From Aselliscus stoliczkanus (taxonomy: Eukaryota > Chordata > Mammalia > Chiroptera > Hipposideridae): a DNA stretch of 64,000 nucleotides. The notes beneath the pieces are model-generated. The model worked only from the letters and a program-made list of their open reading frames with translations, was not told the origin of the DNA and searched no databases. A program made the position numbers and the translations under genes. The stretch spans positions 154,117,434-154,181,433 of the forward strand of contig CM066727.1 of assembly GCA_033961575.1 (NCBI GenBank), written 5' to 3'. Shown here in pieces: positions 25,001 through 39,600 of this stretch; position 1 is the stretch's first letter; every line of letters starts with the position of its first letter.

Positions 25001-28000
25001 GAGCCCCGGCTATGGTATAGGCTGCAGCCCCTGCTGCAGTGGACTGCCATAGGTTACAGTGAGTGGCCGGCAGTTAGCGTGAGCACCAACAGCCAGTGTG
25101 AGCTGCCAATAGCCACGGTGAGTGACCATCCAGAGGCTGGCAACCAATCTGCCTCATCAGGGAAGAGTGCATTGACAATACCAACATGGGCCAGTGAAGC
25201 AATGTCCTCCACAACTAGACTGAAGAACAAGAAGACAGCAACTTGTCTGTTCCCCTTCCCCGATTCTCCAACGCTGTTCCCCTCCTTCAATTCCCCAATA
25301 AAATCTTAAAAAAAAAAAAAATTAGTAAGAACTACAGAGATGTACGATTGACTACTGCTAAAACACGGATGACCAAAGGAAAGAAGGGAAATACAATTAT
25401 TTTATTTTTTAAAAATTGATATGTGGTTTTTAGTATTTATGAGTTCCTAGGGGGGCTGGCCGAGTGGCGCGTTGGTTATGAGCTGGCTTGGGATGCCAGC
25501 GGCACCGGTTCGGATCCCACATATGAGGGACAGTGACACTGCCCTCTACAGCTAAGATGGTGAACAACAGCTCCACCTGGAGCTGGGCTGCGTGAGTCCC
25601 AGCGATGGTGTAGGCTGCAGCCCCTGCTGCAGTGGGCTGCCATAGGCTACAGTGAGTGGGCGGCAGCCAACGTGAGTGGCCAGCAGCCGGAGTGAGCTGC
25701 CAATAGCTGCCATGAACTGCCGTCCAGAGGCTGTCAAGCGATCTCCCTCTCCCAGGAAGAACGCAATGATGATACCAACATGGGCCAGTGAAGCAACGTC
25801 CTCCACAACTAGACAGAAGAACAAAAGAGGACAGCAACTTGTCTGTTCCCCTCTCCCAATTGCCCAATAAAAATATTTAAAAAATAAAAAATGCCTGGGG
25901 CCAGCCGAGTGGTGCATGGGTTAAGAGTTGGCTTGGGACTCCAGCTCTGAGCATCAGGGCCCCGGTTCGGATCCCATATAGGGCCAGTGATGCTGTGCCC
26001 TCTGCAGCTAAGATGGTGAACAACAGCTCAACCTGGATCTGGGTTGCCGTAAGTTGATGGCGACAGCGTAGGCTGCAGTAGGGCTGGTCGTCAGCTGGTA
26101 TAAGCTGCCGTGAGCCGCCGTGAGCGTCCATCCAATGGCTGGTGACCAATCTGCCTCACCCAAGAAGAGTGCAATGATGATACCCACATGGGCCAGTGAA
26201 GCGGCGTCCTCCACAACTAGACCGAAGAACAAAAGGACAGCAAGTTGTCTGTTCCCATTCACCAATTCCCTACCACTGTTCCTCTCCCCCAATTTTCCGA
26301 TAAAATCCTTAAAAAAAAAGAGCGCCTGGCACTCATAGGTACTCAGTGGATATCTGAATGAATGATTGAAGTTTTCTTTTTAAAAAGAAATCTTGTATTC
26401 CACTTACTACTAGCTAGTTCATACATAGTTTAGAAGAGTGTATTCTGAGAACATAGTTCATTAGAATAACTTTGTCCAAGTGGATAAGATATATTTTTTC
26501 TAAAAATTGACAACAATTTTATGTCTTGACTTTAATCAAGAATATCATTTTTATTTTGAATTTCATATTAATACTGCAGTTGTTTTCTTAGAAATTTATA
26601 ATATTGCCACAGGTTCCCTATGTTTCCATGATTTTCTGCAAAACATTTTTCACCGGGACAATAAAAATAGCATTTCCAAATTGCAAAGACACAGAAAAAA
26701 AAAGTTTTAATACCTTTTCAAGGTGCCAAATTTACTGTAATGGGAGGACTACAATATACTATTAAAATGTTGTTTTCAGTACATAGTAAAACAAAAGAAA
26801 ACAAATTCTGATTTAAAGTGAAAAAAAAATATATCATTTTTAGGAATTGTCTGTGTTAGAAAATAGTACCCTGGTAAGTCTTTTGGACTTGGTATATAGG
26901 TTTGGCATGCCCAAAAGTTATCTGTGCCTTTATTATGATTTATATTTGTCATGGCAAATACACAAAGGTAGAAATGAAATAAAAATATATAGAGAGAGAC
27001 AGGTTTATAAGCCAGTTGGTCTAACCCCAGTATATAGACTTTTATAGCTATCATTTGACTGCTCCCTTCTATAGCAGATGCCATAGTACATACTTTGAAC
27101 TATAATATAATAGCAGTGAGCTAATGATATTTCCTGTCTACTAGAGGGTACTATATACCAAATAGCATTTTCTAATACATAAGATCCCTAGGCCTATCCG
27201 AATGCAGCTTCTACAACCTTAACAGGCTCAAAACATTTAGGGCCTTTTATAATAATAATACCATAGAATCGATTTGGAGGACACTGAAGAAGCCAGCTCT
27301 TTCAACCCTGAACTCATAATTGAATCTATAGAATAGACCTAACAAGACTTTTTTTTTTTAATTGGGGAATTGGGGGAGGGAACAGCATTGGGGATGGGGA
27401 AGGAGAACAGACAAGTTTCTGTCCTTTTGTTCTTCATTCTAGTTGCAGAGGACGTTGCTTCACTGGCCCATGTTGATATTGTGATCATTGCGTTCTTCCC
27501 GGCTGAGGCAGATCGGTTGCCGGCCATTGGATGGCTGCTCACTGTAGCTTATGGCAGGTCACTGCAGCCCCGCTGCAGCCTACTCTCTTGCCGGCGACTC
27601 ACAGCAGCCCAGCTCCAGGTTGAGCTGTTGTTCACCATCTTAGCTGTAGAGGGTGCAGTGTCACTGGCTCATGTGGGATCCGAACCACGGTATTGCTGCT
27701 CAGAGCTCGTGCTCCCAAGTCAACTCTTAACCAACAAGCCACTCGGCTGGCCTCTAACAAGACTTCTTTGCTTCAGACAAACATCCTCATTTCCTTCACT
27801 TATTTTTCAAATGACATGATGTTGGGTCTCCTCACTTATTCTCATCTCTTTCCTTAGATTTTTTTTTTAAAGTTCCACATTCAGAACTAAGCACAAAAAT
27901 TCAAGTACAGTCTGATTTGCATAGAGAATGTAATTTCCTTCGCTTTGTTTTGAATGAAACCTGATTATCAGCACTTTTGGCAGACATATGGCAGTTTATC

Positions 28001-31000
28001 TCCTTGAAATAGATTTTTTTTTTTTAAATAGATTTTTTTAAAGCCCTAGTCTTTCTCACATATAGTGAGCCATTTTGTTGTTTTTAGTTCTTAAGTGCAT
28101 GACTTTACATTTATCCTTATTAAGTCTTATTCTGTTAGATTTAGCTTGCTGTTCCAGCCAATTAGAATTACTTTAAAAATTGATTCTATCATACAGGATA
28201 TTCGCTTTCCCATTCCTGTCATTTGCATATTTGATCCTTATTCTGTTCAGTGTCCTCATCCAAGTCGTTTATTTATAAAAAGAAAAAAATGTTGCAGACG
28301 ATGAGTTTCTCTGGGGTCCCGTGGCATACCACTAAACGTTCTAAAGTTATTTATTTTCTAGGTATGGTTGTATAGTTATTTGTAAAGCTTCTTAAGTATT
28401 GTAAAATTCATATTTTTCACCTTGAACAGGAATATCAAGAGAGACTTTATTTTGTGCATTACTGAAGTCTAGAAATATTTATGTTTACATCATTCACTGG
28501 TCAAATCATATAAAAAAGGACAACAATTTAGTTTGATTATGGCTCGCAGTGACCCCTGATGCCCTGTCAAATACTCATAAACTATTTTTTTTTATTCCCC
28601 CTCCACTCTTTATGTTTTTGATGTCATATTTTATAATTTTTTGTTTTGTGTGTCCCTTGATCATTTATTGTATTGTCTTTTAACCTTTATATTAGTTTAA
28701 GTGGTTGATTCACTGTGATTATTGTATATTTGCTTTTATTGGTGATATTTTTTTTTTCTTTCTTGTATTTTCTTATTTCTTTTTTTTTAAAAAGATTTTT
28801 ATTGGGGAATAGGGGAAGGGGAACAGACAAGTTGCTGTCCTTTTGTTCTTGAGTCTAGCTGTGGAGGACATTGCTTCACTGGCCCATGTTGGTATTGTGA
28901 TTGTGCTCTTCTCGGGGAAGGCACATCGGTCGCCGGCCTCTGAACAGCCACTCACAGCGGCTCTTGGCAGCTCATACGGGCTGCCAGCCGCTCACGCTGG
29001 CTGCCGGCCACTCACTGTAGCCTATGGCAGCCCACTGCAGCAGGGGCTGCAGCCATGCCGACCCTACCCGGGGACTCACAGCAGCCCAGCTCCAGGTGGA
29101 GTTGTTGTTTACCGTCTTAGTTGTAGAGGGCAGTGTCACTGCCCCTCATATGTGGGATCCGAACCGGGGCCACTGGCGTCCCAAGCCAGCTCTTAACCAA
29201 CGTGCCATTCGGCCGGCCCTGTATTTTCTTATTTCTGGATATGGCCTTTTCTGCATAAAAGACATAGCGTGAGTCTAGGAATCATACCTCACTGTGTTCC
29301 TTGTCCTTTTTCCTGCCTGTCTGGCTCGGTTGGTTTTTTTGAGGCTCCCACCACTTCCTCTTTTCTGTTTTTATTTTTGTTTTTGTTTCTGAGGGTAGTG
29401 TCACTGGCCCTCATATGTGGGACCGAACTGGGGCCGCTGGTTTCCCAAGTCAGCGCTTAACCACCGCGCCACTCGGCCGGCCCCCACTTCCTCTTTTCTG
29501 ATCAGGTTCTTCTGGTCAAATTAGGTTCAGAATATAATTCTAGTCATTTCTTCTGCCTTCTGGGTGATAGAATAATTAACAAAGCAAAATGTTTATTATA
29601 TATGCTGCTTTTCAGTTGAGTGAGATTTTTCACTAGATGTTCAAGGTGCAGGAATCTTTTATCACTTTGTGACAGAGGGCTCCTACCAAGAAAGTAAATT
29701 CCACTGTTACTCTGTAATATCGGGACATCTCACTGGCTTCATTTCAAAACTCTCAGGACTCGCTCTCCTTGCCAGCGGTCCTCCCTGATCTGCCCATAAA
29801 TCCAAAGTAATCAGTCATGACCATTTATTTACTGGATATTTTTTCTTTTGAAGCTGACATGAGAGTAGGGTGTAATCTCTTCACCCTTGTATGCCGTAAC
29901 TAACCAGGATATTGGCATGTTTTTCAAGCGTTTTATTTTCATCATGCTGGAGTCTAAATTACGGTTATAAGTAGGGAAGTTAGAAGTCCATGACATCTTA
30001 TTGTCCCAAGTTAGCTAGTTTCTAATTTCCTTAGATGCTATGGACACCTGTCTACTTGCCCCTCTTACTCAAGATAGAGCTGCTAAAACCTCTGCCTCTC
30101 TCTGCTGTAGGCTCTTTCTAGAAGAGGGTATTCAACAGCTGGTAGGCCTGAGGGAGAAGGTTAAACCAGAGTTGTAAATTAGTAGAGACCATTCTTATCG
30201 CAAAAGGGTAATTTATACCTCTGGACTGGACCACAAAGCAGCTCTTCAGGGAATCTCAGTTACATACAGGAAAGATCACTCCAGATATTGCTTCTGTTCT
30301 TCTGTTACTTCCACTCAAATGCTTTCTGCTGTGCCTCCATTCTCAGGTGTGGATTTCCACTTAGCGATGCATATTTTTCACATACATTCAATTTATTTTT
30401 TTTAACAGATAAGATTCTGTATCCTTATATTTGATCAGAGATACTGTGAGATGTTGTGAATTCCAAAATGATCACAAGGTATTAGGGCTGAGTATTGGGG
30501 AGAATGCAAACAGATAAACAAAAATGTAAATCATACCAACATATATTTACTAAGCACATAAAAGAGCAGTTATTCCCTCAAATAGCTTATGTTTCATTGG
30601 AATTAATTCAGTGCATGAAGCAATCAGAGAATATAATAAAATGCCAAATTACACACTGGTAGCAACTACTTAGAATCCACCACAGTGGGTTTTCCTAGTG
30701 TGAGCTCAGCTTACCTCTGAAAAGGAGCAGACTTCTGTACTTCCAAAATTGTTTCTTGCTGAATTTGTTATTGTTTTGGTAAAAGCAGAGGCCTGGAACT
30801 GTAGTTAGCAGTGACCTTTAGTCTCCACCTCTGGGAATGTGGAACTGAATGGTATTCCTGTTCCCGCAGCAGAGTAAAGAAAAAGCAGTGTCCCAAGAAC
30901 ATGAGTAATTCAGATAAATTTGAGGTTTTCAGATCTTAAAAACCTCTGATGAGAAAATATAGTTTTGTGTATTTGGTTTGGCTGTATTATTTTGTGTTAA

Positions 31001-34000
31001 TTTTAGGGGTAACTTTAGAATCAATTTTTTTTTTTTTTTTGAGGGCAGTGTCACTGACCCTCGTGAGACCAGAACTGGGGCCGCTGGCTTCCCAAGCCAG
31101 CGCCTAACCACCGCACCACTCGGCCGGCCCTAGAATCAATTTTTGAATTCCAGCCTGAAACGACAGTCTTTTGCTTAGTCCTAATTGGTTAGATGTAATG
31201 CCACATTATATTGAAAAGAGTAGGAACTATTGCTATATATTAACCTGGCTAGGCACTGACATTTGAGAAGGAAAAAAACACCCTACATTCCTAAAGGTTG
31301 AGCTGTTGCTGTGTTGCAAAATCCTATTTGCCTTGATTCCTGGTAATCTTCACTAATCTTTCAAGGAATCAGATGTGGTGTACTTAAGAATGATATGGCA
31401 ACAAAGTCTCCCAAAGATTAACGTCTTTATTGCACTGTAGTAAAAGTTATGCGAATGTACTGGAGCGCCCCCCAACCCCCACCACTCACTCAAAATATCT
31501 GATAACTGAGACGGCTACTACGTGACTAATGGGCAGGTGGCACATACAGCATGGATACGCTGGACAAAGGCATGGTTCAGGCCTGGATGGGACAGAGCAG
31601 GACCGCCCGAGATGTCATCACACACTACTCAGAATGGTGTGCAACTTAAAACTTAGGAATTGTTTATTTCCGGAATTGTGTACATTTAATATTTTTAGAT
31701 TGTGGGTGGCTGAAACCGTGTCAAAACCGTGGGTAAAGGAGGACTGGTCCATAAACACACTGCAGCTGGTTGGTGCCTTTCTGAGCACAGATACATTACC
31801 GTGTTCTAAGTTGAGATTTTTTGAATGCTACATACAATTCTCAGAACCCTTTTAGGAACACCTGTCTGTATTTTAGGAACACCTGACTGTGCTTTTCTGA
31901 CATTTAGGTAGTCTTAGCAGTGAACACCTGTCATTGCCCACATTGTGGTCGGGGGCTCTCATGGCAAGTGATCTACACTGAATGGTTGGCGAGAAACTCC
32001 ACCAAAGTGAGGAACGTTTATGGTTTTCCAAAGCAAATTGCAGCTAAGTTGTTTCAACAATCAGTGTACTCTTACAACATAGTCAGATGTTAACAAAAGC
32101 CTTTTTTTTTTTTTTTAGTGATGTCCTCGCATTACCCATTTTTAAACAAGAAGAGTCAAGTTTGCCTCCTGATAATGAGAATAAAATCCTACCTTTTCAA
32201 TATGTGCTCTGCGCTGCCACCTCTCCAGCAGTGAAACTCCACGATGAAACCCTGACGTATCTCAATCAAGGTTAGATGTATCCTTGTTAGTATTATCGCA
32301 GACGTGCTGGGTTCATGGTATTTAGCTAGGCACACTTTATGTAAAAAGCACTTTTTTCTAGTGTGACCTGTCAAAGTCAAAGGCTTCCGTCAGAGTTTTG
32401 AGTTTTAATGTCATATTTGATGTATGTTCCTAGCTTTTGTGTACCTGCCCATTTTTAGTTCCCATCTCCCTCTTTTTTCTAATCCATGTTCCCTGAACAT
32501 CCCCGTTGGTTCCTATCTGAGAAGTATTACGCTACCCAGCAGTATTGTTTACCAGCCGTGTGGCCTTGTACAAGTTGCTTAAACTCTTTACATTTCAGTT
32601 TCCTTATCTATAAAAATGGGATTGGTAATGCTTTAGAAAGTTGTATCAATGACATGATATAACGTATGAAAACACTCAGGGCCGGCCGAGTGGCGTGGTG
32701 GTTAAGCACTGGCTTGGGAAGGCAGCGGCCCCGGTTCAGGTCCCATATGTGAGGGCCAGTGACACGGCCCTCAAAAAAAACAACAACAACAACAAAAAAC
32801 ACTCAGCACTGCGCCTAACGTAAAGGATTATAGTTATTGTTACTGATACTGATAACATTATACTGTTGTATGGTCAACCAACTGAATTTTATTTTTTTCC
32901 TGCCTCTAAGAAAGCTCCTGCATTTAACAACTATCTGCCATATGCCCCTAAGCAAGATGTGGGGGATACAAACTTTCATAAGACTGTATCTCTACTCTTC
33001 TAAGATGAACAGAGTTTTTACTAAGTTTCACTCTAGCCTAGTGATTTGAAAACCCTTTTTTCAGTGTGTCACTTCTAGATCATGCCAGCAATACAGCAGT
33101 AATAATGATGACAGCTCACATACATTGAGACATTAAGTGCCAAGCATTGTTTTATGAGCTTTCAATATATTAAAGCATTTAATCCTCTCAGCAACCCTAT
33201 GAGAAGGATTACTAAATATTATTCCCATTTTACAGATGAGGCAACTGAGGCAAAGATTAAGAAACTTGCAAAGGTCACACAATGGAAGAAGCAGGTTTTG
33301 AACTCGGGGAGTAGTTTGGCTTCCAGCTGCATTGAACTCCTGAGAAAAGGGACCAGGGCTTATGTATGCTTTTATCCTGCACAAAATCTAACATCACTTT
33401 TCATGCAAAGCTCCAGAAAGGCTGCTAAAATGCCATTTTCGGGGAGGGTACGAGAGTGTGGAGAAAGAAGAATCTTTAATTATTCAGTAATTCCAAGTCA
33501 CAATTCTGTCCCAAAAGAGGGATACTCCTGGTGGTATTTCAAGGGCAGCGGTGTACACATCTGTGCCTGGACCATTTTCTAGCCGCCCCAACGCTGAGCT
33601 GATTCTAGACATGTGGGTCCACCCCGGACCCTTCAGTCTGCCTACAGGTAAACCAGTAGGGGAGGGGGAAACGCACCACACCCCTGCGGTGTCATGGGAC
33701 TAAGGGGTTCTCACTCCTCTTTACAGCACACAGGCACTAACTCCTCCCGTGTGCCCTGGGGTCCACTGCACACTGCCCCTTCTCACAGCCCAGATCTACC
33801 AGCTGGCGAGCCTGGACAGGCGCCTGACAGTTCTTTCCTCCAACCCCCAGGTGTCACACTCCTCAGCCCTCACACCCCTCAGCCCATCTGACAAAGTGAG
33901 GTGGCCCCATCCTTACTGTCGTCAGAGAACACTGTTTCTAAAATTCAACTCATTGCCATCACAGCAAACCATACGGAAACTCTCCTCCCAGCTGAATTTT

Positions 34001-36430
34001 ATTCTTCCTGAATTTGGCAAAGTTAATTTATGATGAGTATAATACGTAGTTACTTTTTCTTCTAGGACAGTCTTATGAAATCCGAATGCTAGACAATAGG
34101 AAACTTGGAGAGCTTCCAGAAATTAATGGCAAGTTGGTGAAGGTAAAAGAAAACAAGGAAATGTTTCCGCTGTGCATCCTTTTACTGACCCTTTGTAATA
34201 TTGTTTTGCTTCCATAAGAGCTTAGTGATATCTCTTACCTGCTATCATTTGCTAGCAGAGTGGTAAACTGTGGTATTAATTCTTTGGGGTCAGAGTGAGC
34301 CCCCCTATTCACATGGATTTTTCAGAGCTGCAGAAACAGAAGGCTTACCACGGGCTCTGTGAAGTTCTTTTCGAGTGGAATAAAGTACCCTCCTTGACAT
34401 CTTTAGAGAAGTTCCAGTGTTTTTTTGGATACTTGGTCTAGTTGCAAGGCAAACAGAAGCTACTGTTGAAAAATAGTGGGTTTTGGGGCCAGCCAAGTGG
34501 CTCAGTTAGTTAAGAGCGCGAGCTCTGAGCAACAGGGTCGCCAGTTCGATTCCCACATGGGCCAGTGAGCTGTGCCCAAGCTGAGCTGCCGCTCAGGCAG
34601 GATGGCTCAGCTGGTGAATGCATGTGCTCCTAACAACAAGGTTGCCAGTTCGATTCTCATATGGGATGGCGGGCTACGCCCACCCGCAACTAAGATTGAA
34701 CATGGCACCTTGAGCTGAGCAGCTATGAGCTGCCGTCGGGCTGCCAGATGGCGACTGGACTTGGAGCTGAGCTAGCTGTGCCCTCCACAACTAAGATTGA
34801 AGGATAACAACTTGGCTGTCCCCCTTCCCCAATTCCCCAACACTGTTCAGCTTCCCCAACTCCTCAGTAAAATCTTAAAAAAAAAAAAAAAGAATAGTGG
34901 TTTTCCTAGTCTAGGCTGACAGTAATGAATTCCCATTTGGGACAGAGGAGTTTGCTCAGCAGCTGTAAAAGGTGGTAAGGAGGATATTAATAGGCACCTC
35001 ACAAAATAAGAGTAACAAAAGGAAAGATGATGGAAAGAGCCCCTCCCTACCCTCAGTGTTTACAGTTTGTATGGAGGGTTAGCAAGTAGGCGACTTGATG
35101 AGTCTTTCATATACATCAGAAGAGCCAGGCTGAATATTACATGGTAACAAGAGAGGCACGCAGAAATGCCTCCGAAAGGAGTCCTTTATACCCAGTTATC
35201 ATCAGGACTGATGTTTACACCAAGTTTTAAATATGGTACCAGTTAACTGTAAAGATTCTATCTGAGCAATTATAAAATTTACCATAAAATAGTTTGGTTT
35301 GGTATGGTTTTAGAGTGAAACAGGTCTTATAAAAATAATTTTAGGTTGTGTCTAGAAACTGGGTAACTCCTGCAAATTTCCTTTTGTGGGATTTTTAAGG
35401 GATCTTAATGATATTTGATTTTGTCGTTTCCTTTTAGAGTATATTCCGTGTAGTGTTCCACGACAGGCGACTACAATACACTGAACACCAGCAGCTGGAG
35501 GGCTGGAGGTGGAACCGACCTGGAGATAGAATTCTTGACATAGGTGAGTTAAGAGAATCTATTGCCCAGGAAATCCCTGTAACTGTGATCTGAGCATTGG
35601 TTTTCTTTGATGTTTACTGTGATTCAGAATGCTTCAGGGGCTCAATTAGCATGAATTTGGATGTGGTTATTGACTAAACCTAAAAAATTACTGGTATGAT
35701 GATATCAAAACTAAATTTGGAAGTGTAGACACTTCAGTTCCATAACAGTTGTATCCATTACTTCAGGGTGATTTTTTTTTTAAATTTAGTTGTAGTAAAA
35801 TATATATAATATAAAATTTGTCATTTTAATCTTTTTTTTTTTTTTTCTTTTTTTGAGGGCAGTGTCACTGGCCCTCATATGTGGGACCCGAACTGGGGCC
35901 ACTGGCTTCCCAAGCCAGCGATTAACCACCATGCCACTTGGCCGGCCCCATTTTAATCATTTTTAATAAGTGAAATTATCCAATATTTGTCTTTGTGATT
36001 GGGCTTATTTCACTTAGTATAATCCTCAAGGTTCATCCATGTAGTGTCAGAATTTCCTTCCTTTTTATGGCTGAATAATATTCCATTGTGTATAGATGCC
36101 ACATTTTATTTATCCATTCATCCCTCAGTAGACAATTGGGTTGATTCCACCTTTTGGCTATTGTGAATAATGCTACTATGACCATGGGTGTACAAATACT
36201 TATTTCAGTCTCTGCTTTCAGTTCTTTTGGGTACATACCCAGAAGTGGAATTGCTAGATTATATGGTAATTCTGTTTTTAAGTTTTTGAGGAACCACCAT
36301 GCTGTTTTTCACAGCGGCTGCGCATTTTAGGCTCCCATCAGAATTGCACAGGGCTCCAATTTCTCTGTCTCCTCACCAAGACTTACTTTCTCCCCGCTTC
36401 CCTGCAACTCATTCTTTCTTTTCTTTTTTC

Positions 36431-36461
<31 letters not shown>

Positions 36462-36562
36462 CTTTTCTTTTCTTTTCTTTTCTTTTTTCTTTTCTTTTCC
36501 TTTCTTTTCCTTCCTTCCTTCCTTCCTTCCTTCCTTCCTTCCTTCCTTCCTTCCATCCTTCC

Positions 36563-36609
<47 letters not shown>

Positions 36610-39600
36610 CTTTCTTGATAGTAGCCATCCTAATGGATATGAAGTGGTATCTCATTGTGGTTTTGATGTACATTTCTCTAATGATTAGTGATGTCAGGCA
36701 TCTTTTCATATTGGCTGATGGAGAAATGTGTGTTCAAGTCCTTTGCCCATATTTGTATCTGGTTGTTTTGTTGTTGTTGTTGAATTGTAGGAGTTTTTTA
36801 TATATTCTGGATGTTAACCCCATATCAGATATATGATTTGCAATATTTTCTCCCGTTCTGTGTGGGTTGTATTTTCATTGTGTTGATAATGTCCTTTGAT
36901 GCACAAAAGTTTTAAATTTTGATGTAGTCCAATATATCTCTTTTAAAAAATTGCCTGTGCCTTTGTTTTCATATCTAAGAATCATTGCAAAATCTGTCAC
37001 TAAGCTTTTTCTGGCATGTTTTCTAAGAATTTTATAGTTTTAGGTCTTACGTTAGGTATTTAGTTAATTTTTGTATGTGGGGTAAAGTCAGGGTCCAAAT
37101 TTATTCCTTGCATGTGGGTATCTAATTTTCCCAACTCCATGTGTTGAAAAGATTATCCTTTCCCATTGAATGGTCTTGGCACCCTTGTGTAACATCATTT
37201 CACCACGTGTGTGCAGGTTTGATTCTGGGCTTTGTTCCATTTGTACATCTTTATGCCACACCACAGTGATTTGATAACTATAACTTTGTAATAAGTTTTG
37301 AAATCAGAAAGTATGAGACCTCCAATTTTATTATTTTTCAAGATTGTCTTGGCCATTCAGGATCTAACATTTTGTTTGGAATAGTATGTAAAAGGTGCCA
37401 GGTTTCCCCCTAAATTCCGTAAGTTCTTTCATTTTACTAATCCCTGAGAGCTAGGTTAGTGATTTGTTTTACCTCAAGTCAGAGACCTGGGATTAGAATC
37501 CATGTTCTTGGTTTGCAGTTCAGGTTTTCCTACTTTGCTACACAGAGTAGAATATATATATATATATATTTTTTGAGGGCAGTGTCACTCGCCCTCATAT
37601 GTGGGACCCGAACCGGGGCCGCTGGCGTCCCAAGTCAGCTCCAAACCACCAGCTCCCAACCACCGGCCGACCCAGAGTAGAATTTTTTTTTTTTAATCGT
37701 GGGACATAAGGGAAGGATCTTCACAAACACACATAGTCTTTTCATCAACGTACTTTTAATCCCAGCATCTGTGTCTTTCATCTCTAATTGGTTATTACCT
37801 CCTCCTATTGGTAAACATAGTTAAACAAACCTAAATACTACTAGTTTTACCTGAAAAGACACTGGTTCACATTCACATGCCCTGATATCCATTTGATAAT
37901 CTGGTTAGGATGAATCCAACACAACTAACACTGGAGTGGGACCCACTTGGCACTTTCTTGTTTGAATCATTGATACTAAAACAATAGTATAGTTATAACA
38001 CAGCTATGACAATAAATATCAGCCTGGCCTCATCTCCTAGTTTGAATAGTAATCAAAGTCAGAGAATGATATTTGAGTGTATGCTATATGGAATGGAAAG
38101 CAAAGTTCTACTGTGGCCCATTCATTTTTGCTTACCTCATGAGTATGAGATGTGTCACTCTTTTACAGGATTATTTGATGACTTCATAAGTCCGCATCAA
38201 TCTTTACGTTAAATTTTTCCCACTTTATTGTACTACGATGCTTTCTGCCTTTATTCAGAACACTCTGCTTTATCCTCCTATAGTAATGCTCTTAGTGTAC
38301 TTCTAGCAGTAACGCTAATCTTAAAGCTATAAATGAAGCAGGTTATAAGTTACAATTTTCATGACACTAGACCTAAATCTGTCTTTAAATAGAATTTTGG
38401 CAAATTAAAAGCAAACTACTTTTAAATGGTCTTATTTTTAAAAGTTATTGCTGTGGAAGAAAGATACTCAGAATCAAAGTACTTAGGTCAGTTTTAGCTC
38501 TATTCAAAGCCTTTTCACTGGCAAAAAGAGGTTTACATGAAAATGCTGATAGCTAGGGACCATAATACCTGTATAAGAATCAGTGCTTTCTTATTTAAAC
38601 CCAGTAGCGCTCAGAATTGTTCAATGATTACCATTTGTTTCTCAGATATCCCAATGTCTGTGGGTATAATCGATCCTAGGGCTAATCCAAACCAACTAAA
38701 TACAGTGGAGTTCCTGTGGGACCCTGCAAAGAGGACATCTGTGTTTATTCAGGTAAGGCATTGCAGATGGGGTTCTAGTTTATAAGAGCATCTCTTACTA
38801 CCAGTTTGTTTCTTAAAGGGTAAAACATGTTGAATTGGAAATCTTTATGGGGTTCCAGCCTAACTATCCAGTGCAGATTCCTCAACATTTGCCTGAAAGC
38901 AATGAGGAGTTTCTGAATTGCCCCTCCTAATTTCCCCAATTTATTTATTTGTTTCTCCCCCAAATGCTTGCTAATGGCTGCATAATATTTTATTCCAGAT
39001 GTAACATAACTGCATAATATTTTATTCCAGATGTAACATAACTTTCCTAACAATTATTTAACATTGAGCTTGTCTGAATTTTTCACTATTATCCATAAAG
39101 TTAATTTGAACATCTTTTACTTAAAATTTGATTCGCGTATCTGATTATGTCCTTTGGGTAGATTCCTTAAAATTTTGTATTTGTCATAATGATAGCTAAT
39201 AGTGCATCCCATGAGATAGTCATGTGTTAGTTTGGGGTTTTTTTGTTTGTTTGTTTGTTTGAGGGCAGTGTCACTGGCCCTCATATGTGGGACCGAACCG
39301 GGGCTGCTGGCTTCCCAAACCAGTGCTTAACCAGCGCGCCACTCGGCCAGCCCGAGATAGTCGTGTGTTAAGTAAACGCTTTGTGTACATGATTTTATTT
39401 AAGACTTTCAACAATAATCCTATGGAGTAGGAATAGTCCTTGAGGCTTAAAGAAGTTAATAACTAACCCAAGTTAGTGTTTGGTCGATTCCACCATTCGA
39501 TTCAGGAAAGTCTTAGACTTGATGCAGTAGCCGAGTAAACCTTTTTTCCTCTATTGCCTGTGAGCTTTCCTTTTACCATTTTCCCAGCATGGATTGTGCC

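Larger units (their letters stand above)
35771..37350 (-). mobile_element. Old L1, interrupted
   Basis: Reverse L1 3' UTR then ORF2. A recognisable ORF2 C-terminal remnant is on the minus strand at 36236-36033 ([14 protein letters not shown]). Broken by a SINE-A and a pyrimidine tract. Confidence 0.85.

Noticed and set aside
25430..25867. 145-codon reverse frame and similar 90-150-codon frames near 16.0, 29.0, 48.3, 49.9 and 52.2 kb
   Set aside because: They lie inside SINE-B copies, recur with the same peptide words and have no conserved protein match; the SINE body is simply GC-rich.
36299..36709. 129- and 108-codon frames
   Set aside because: They read the pyrimidine tract and L1 remnants.
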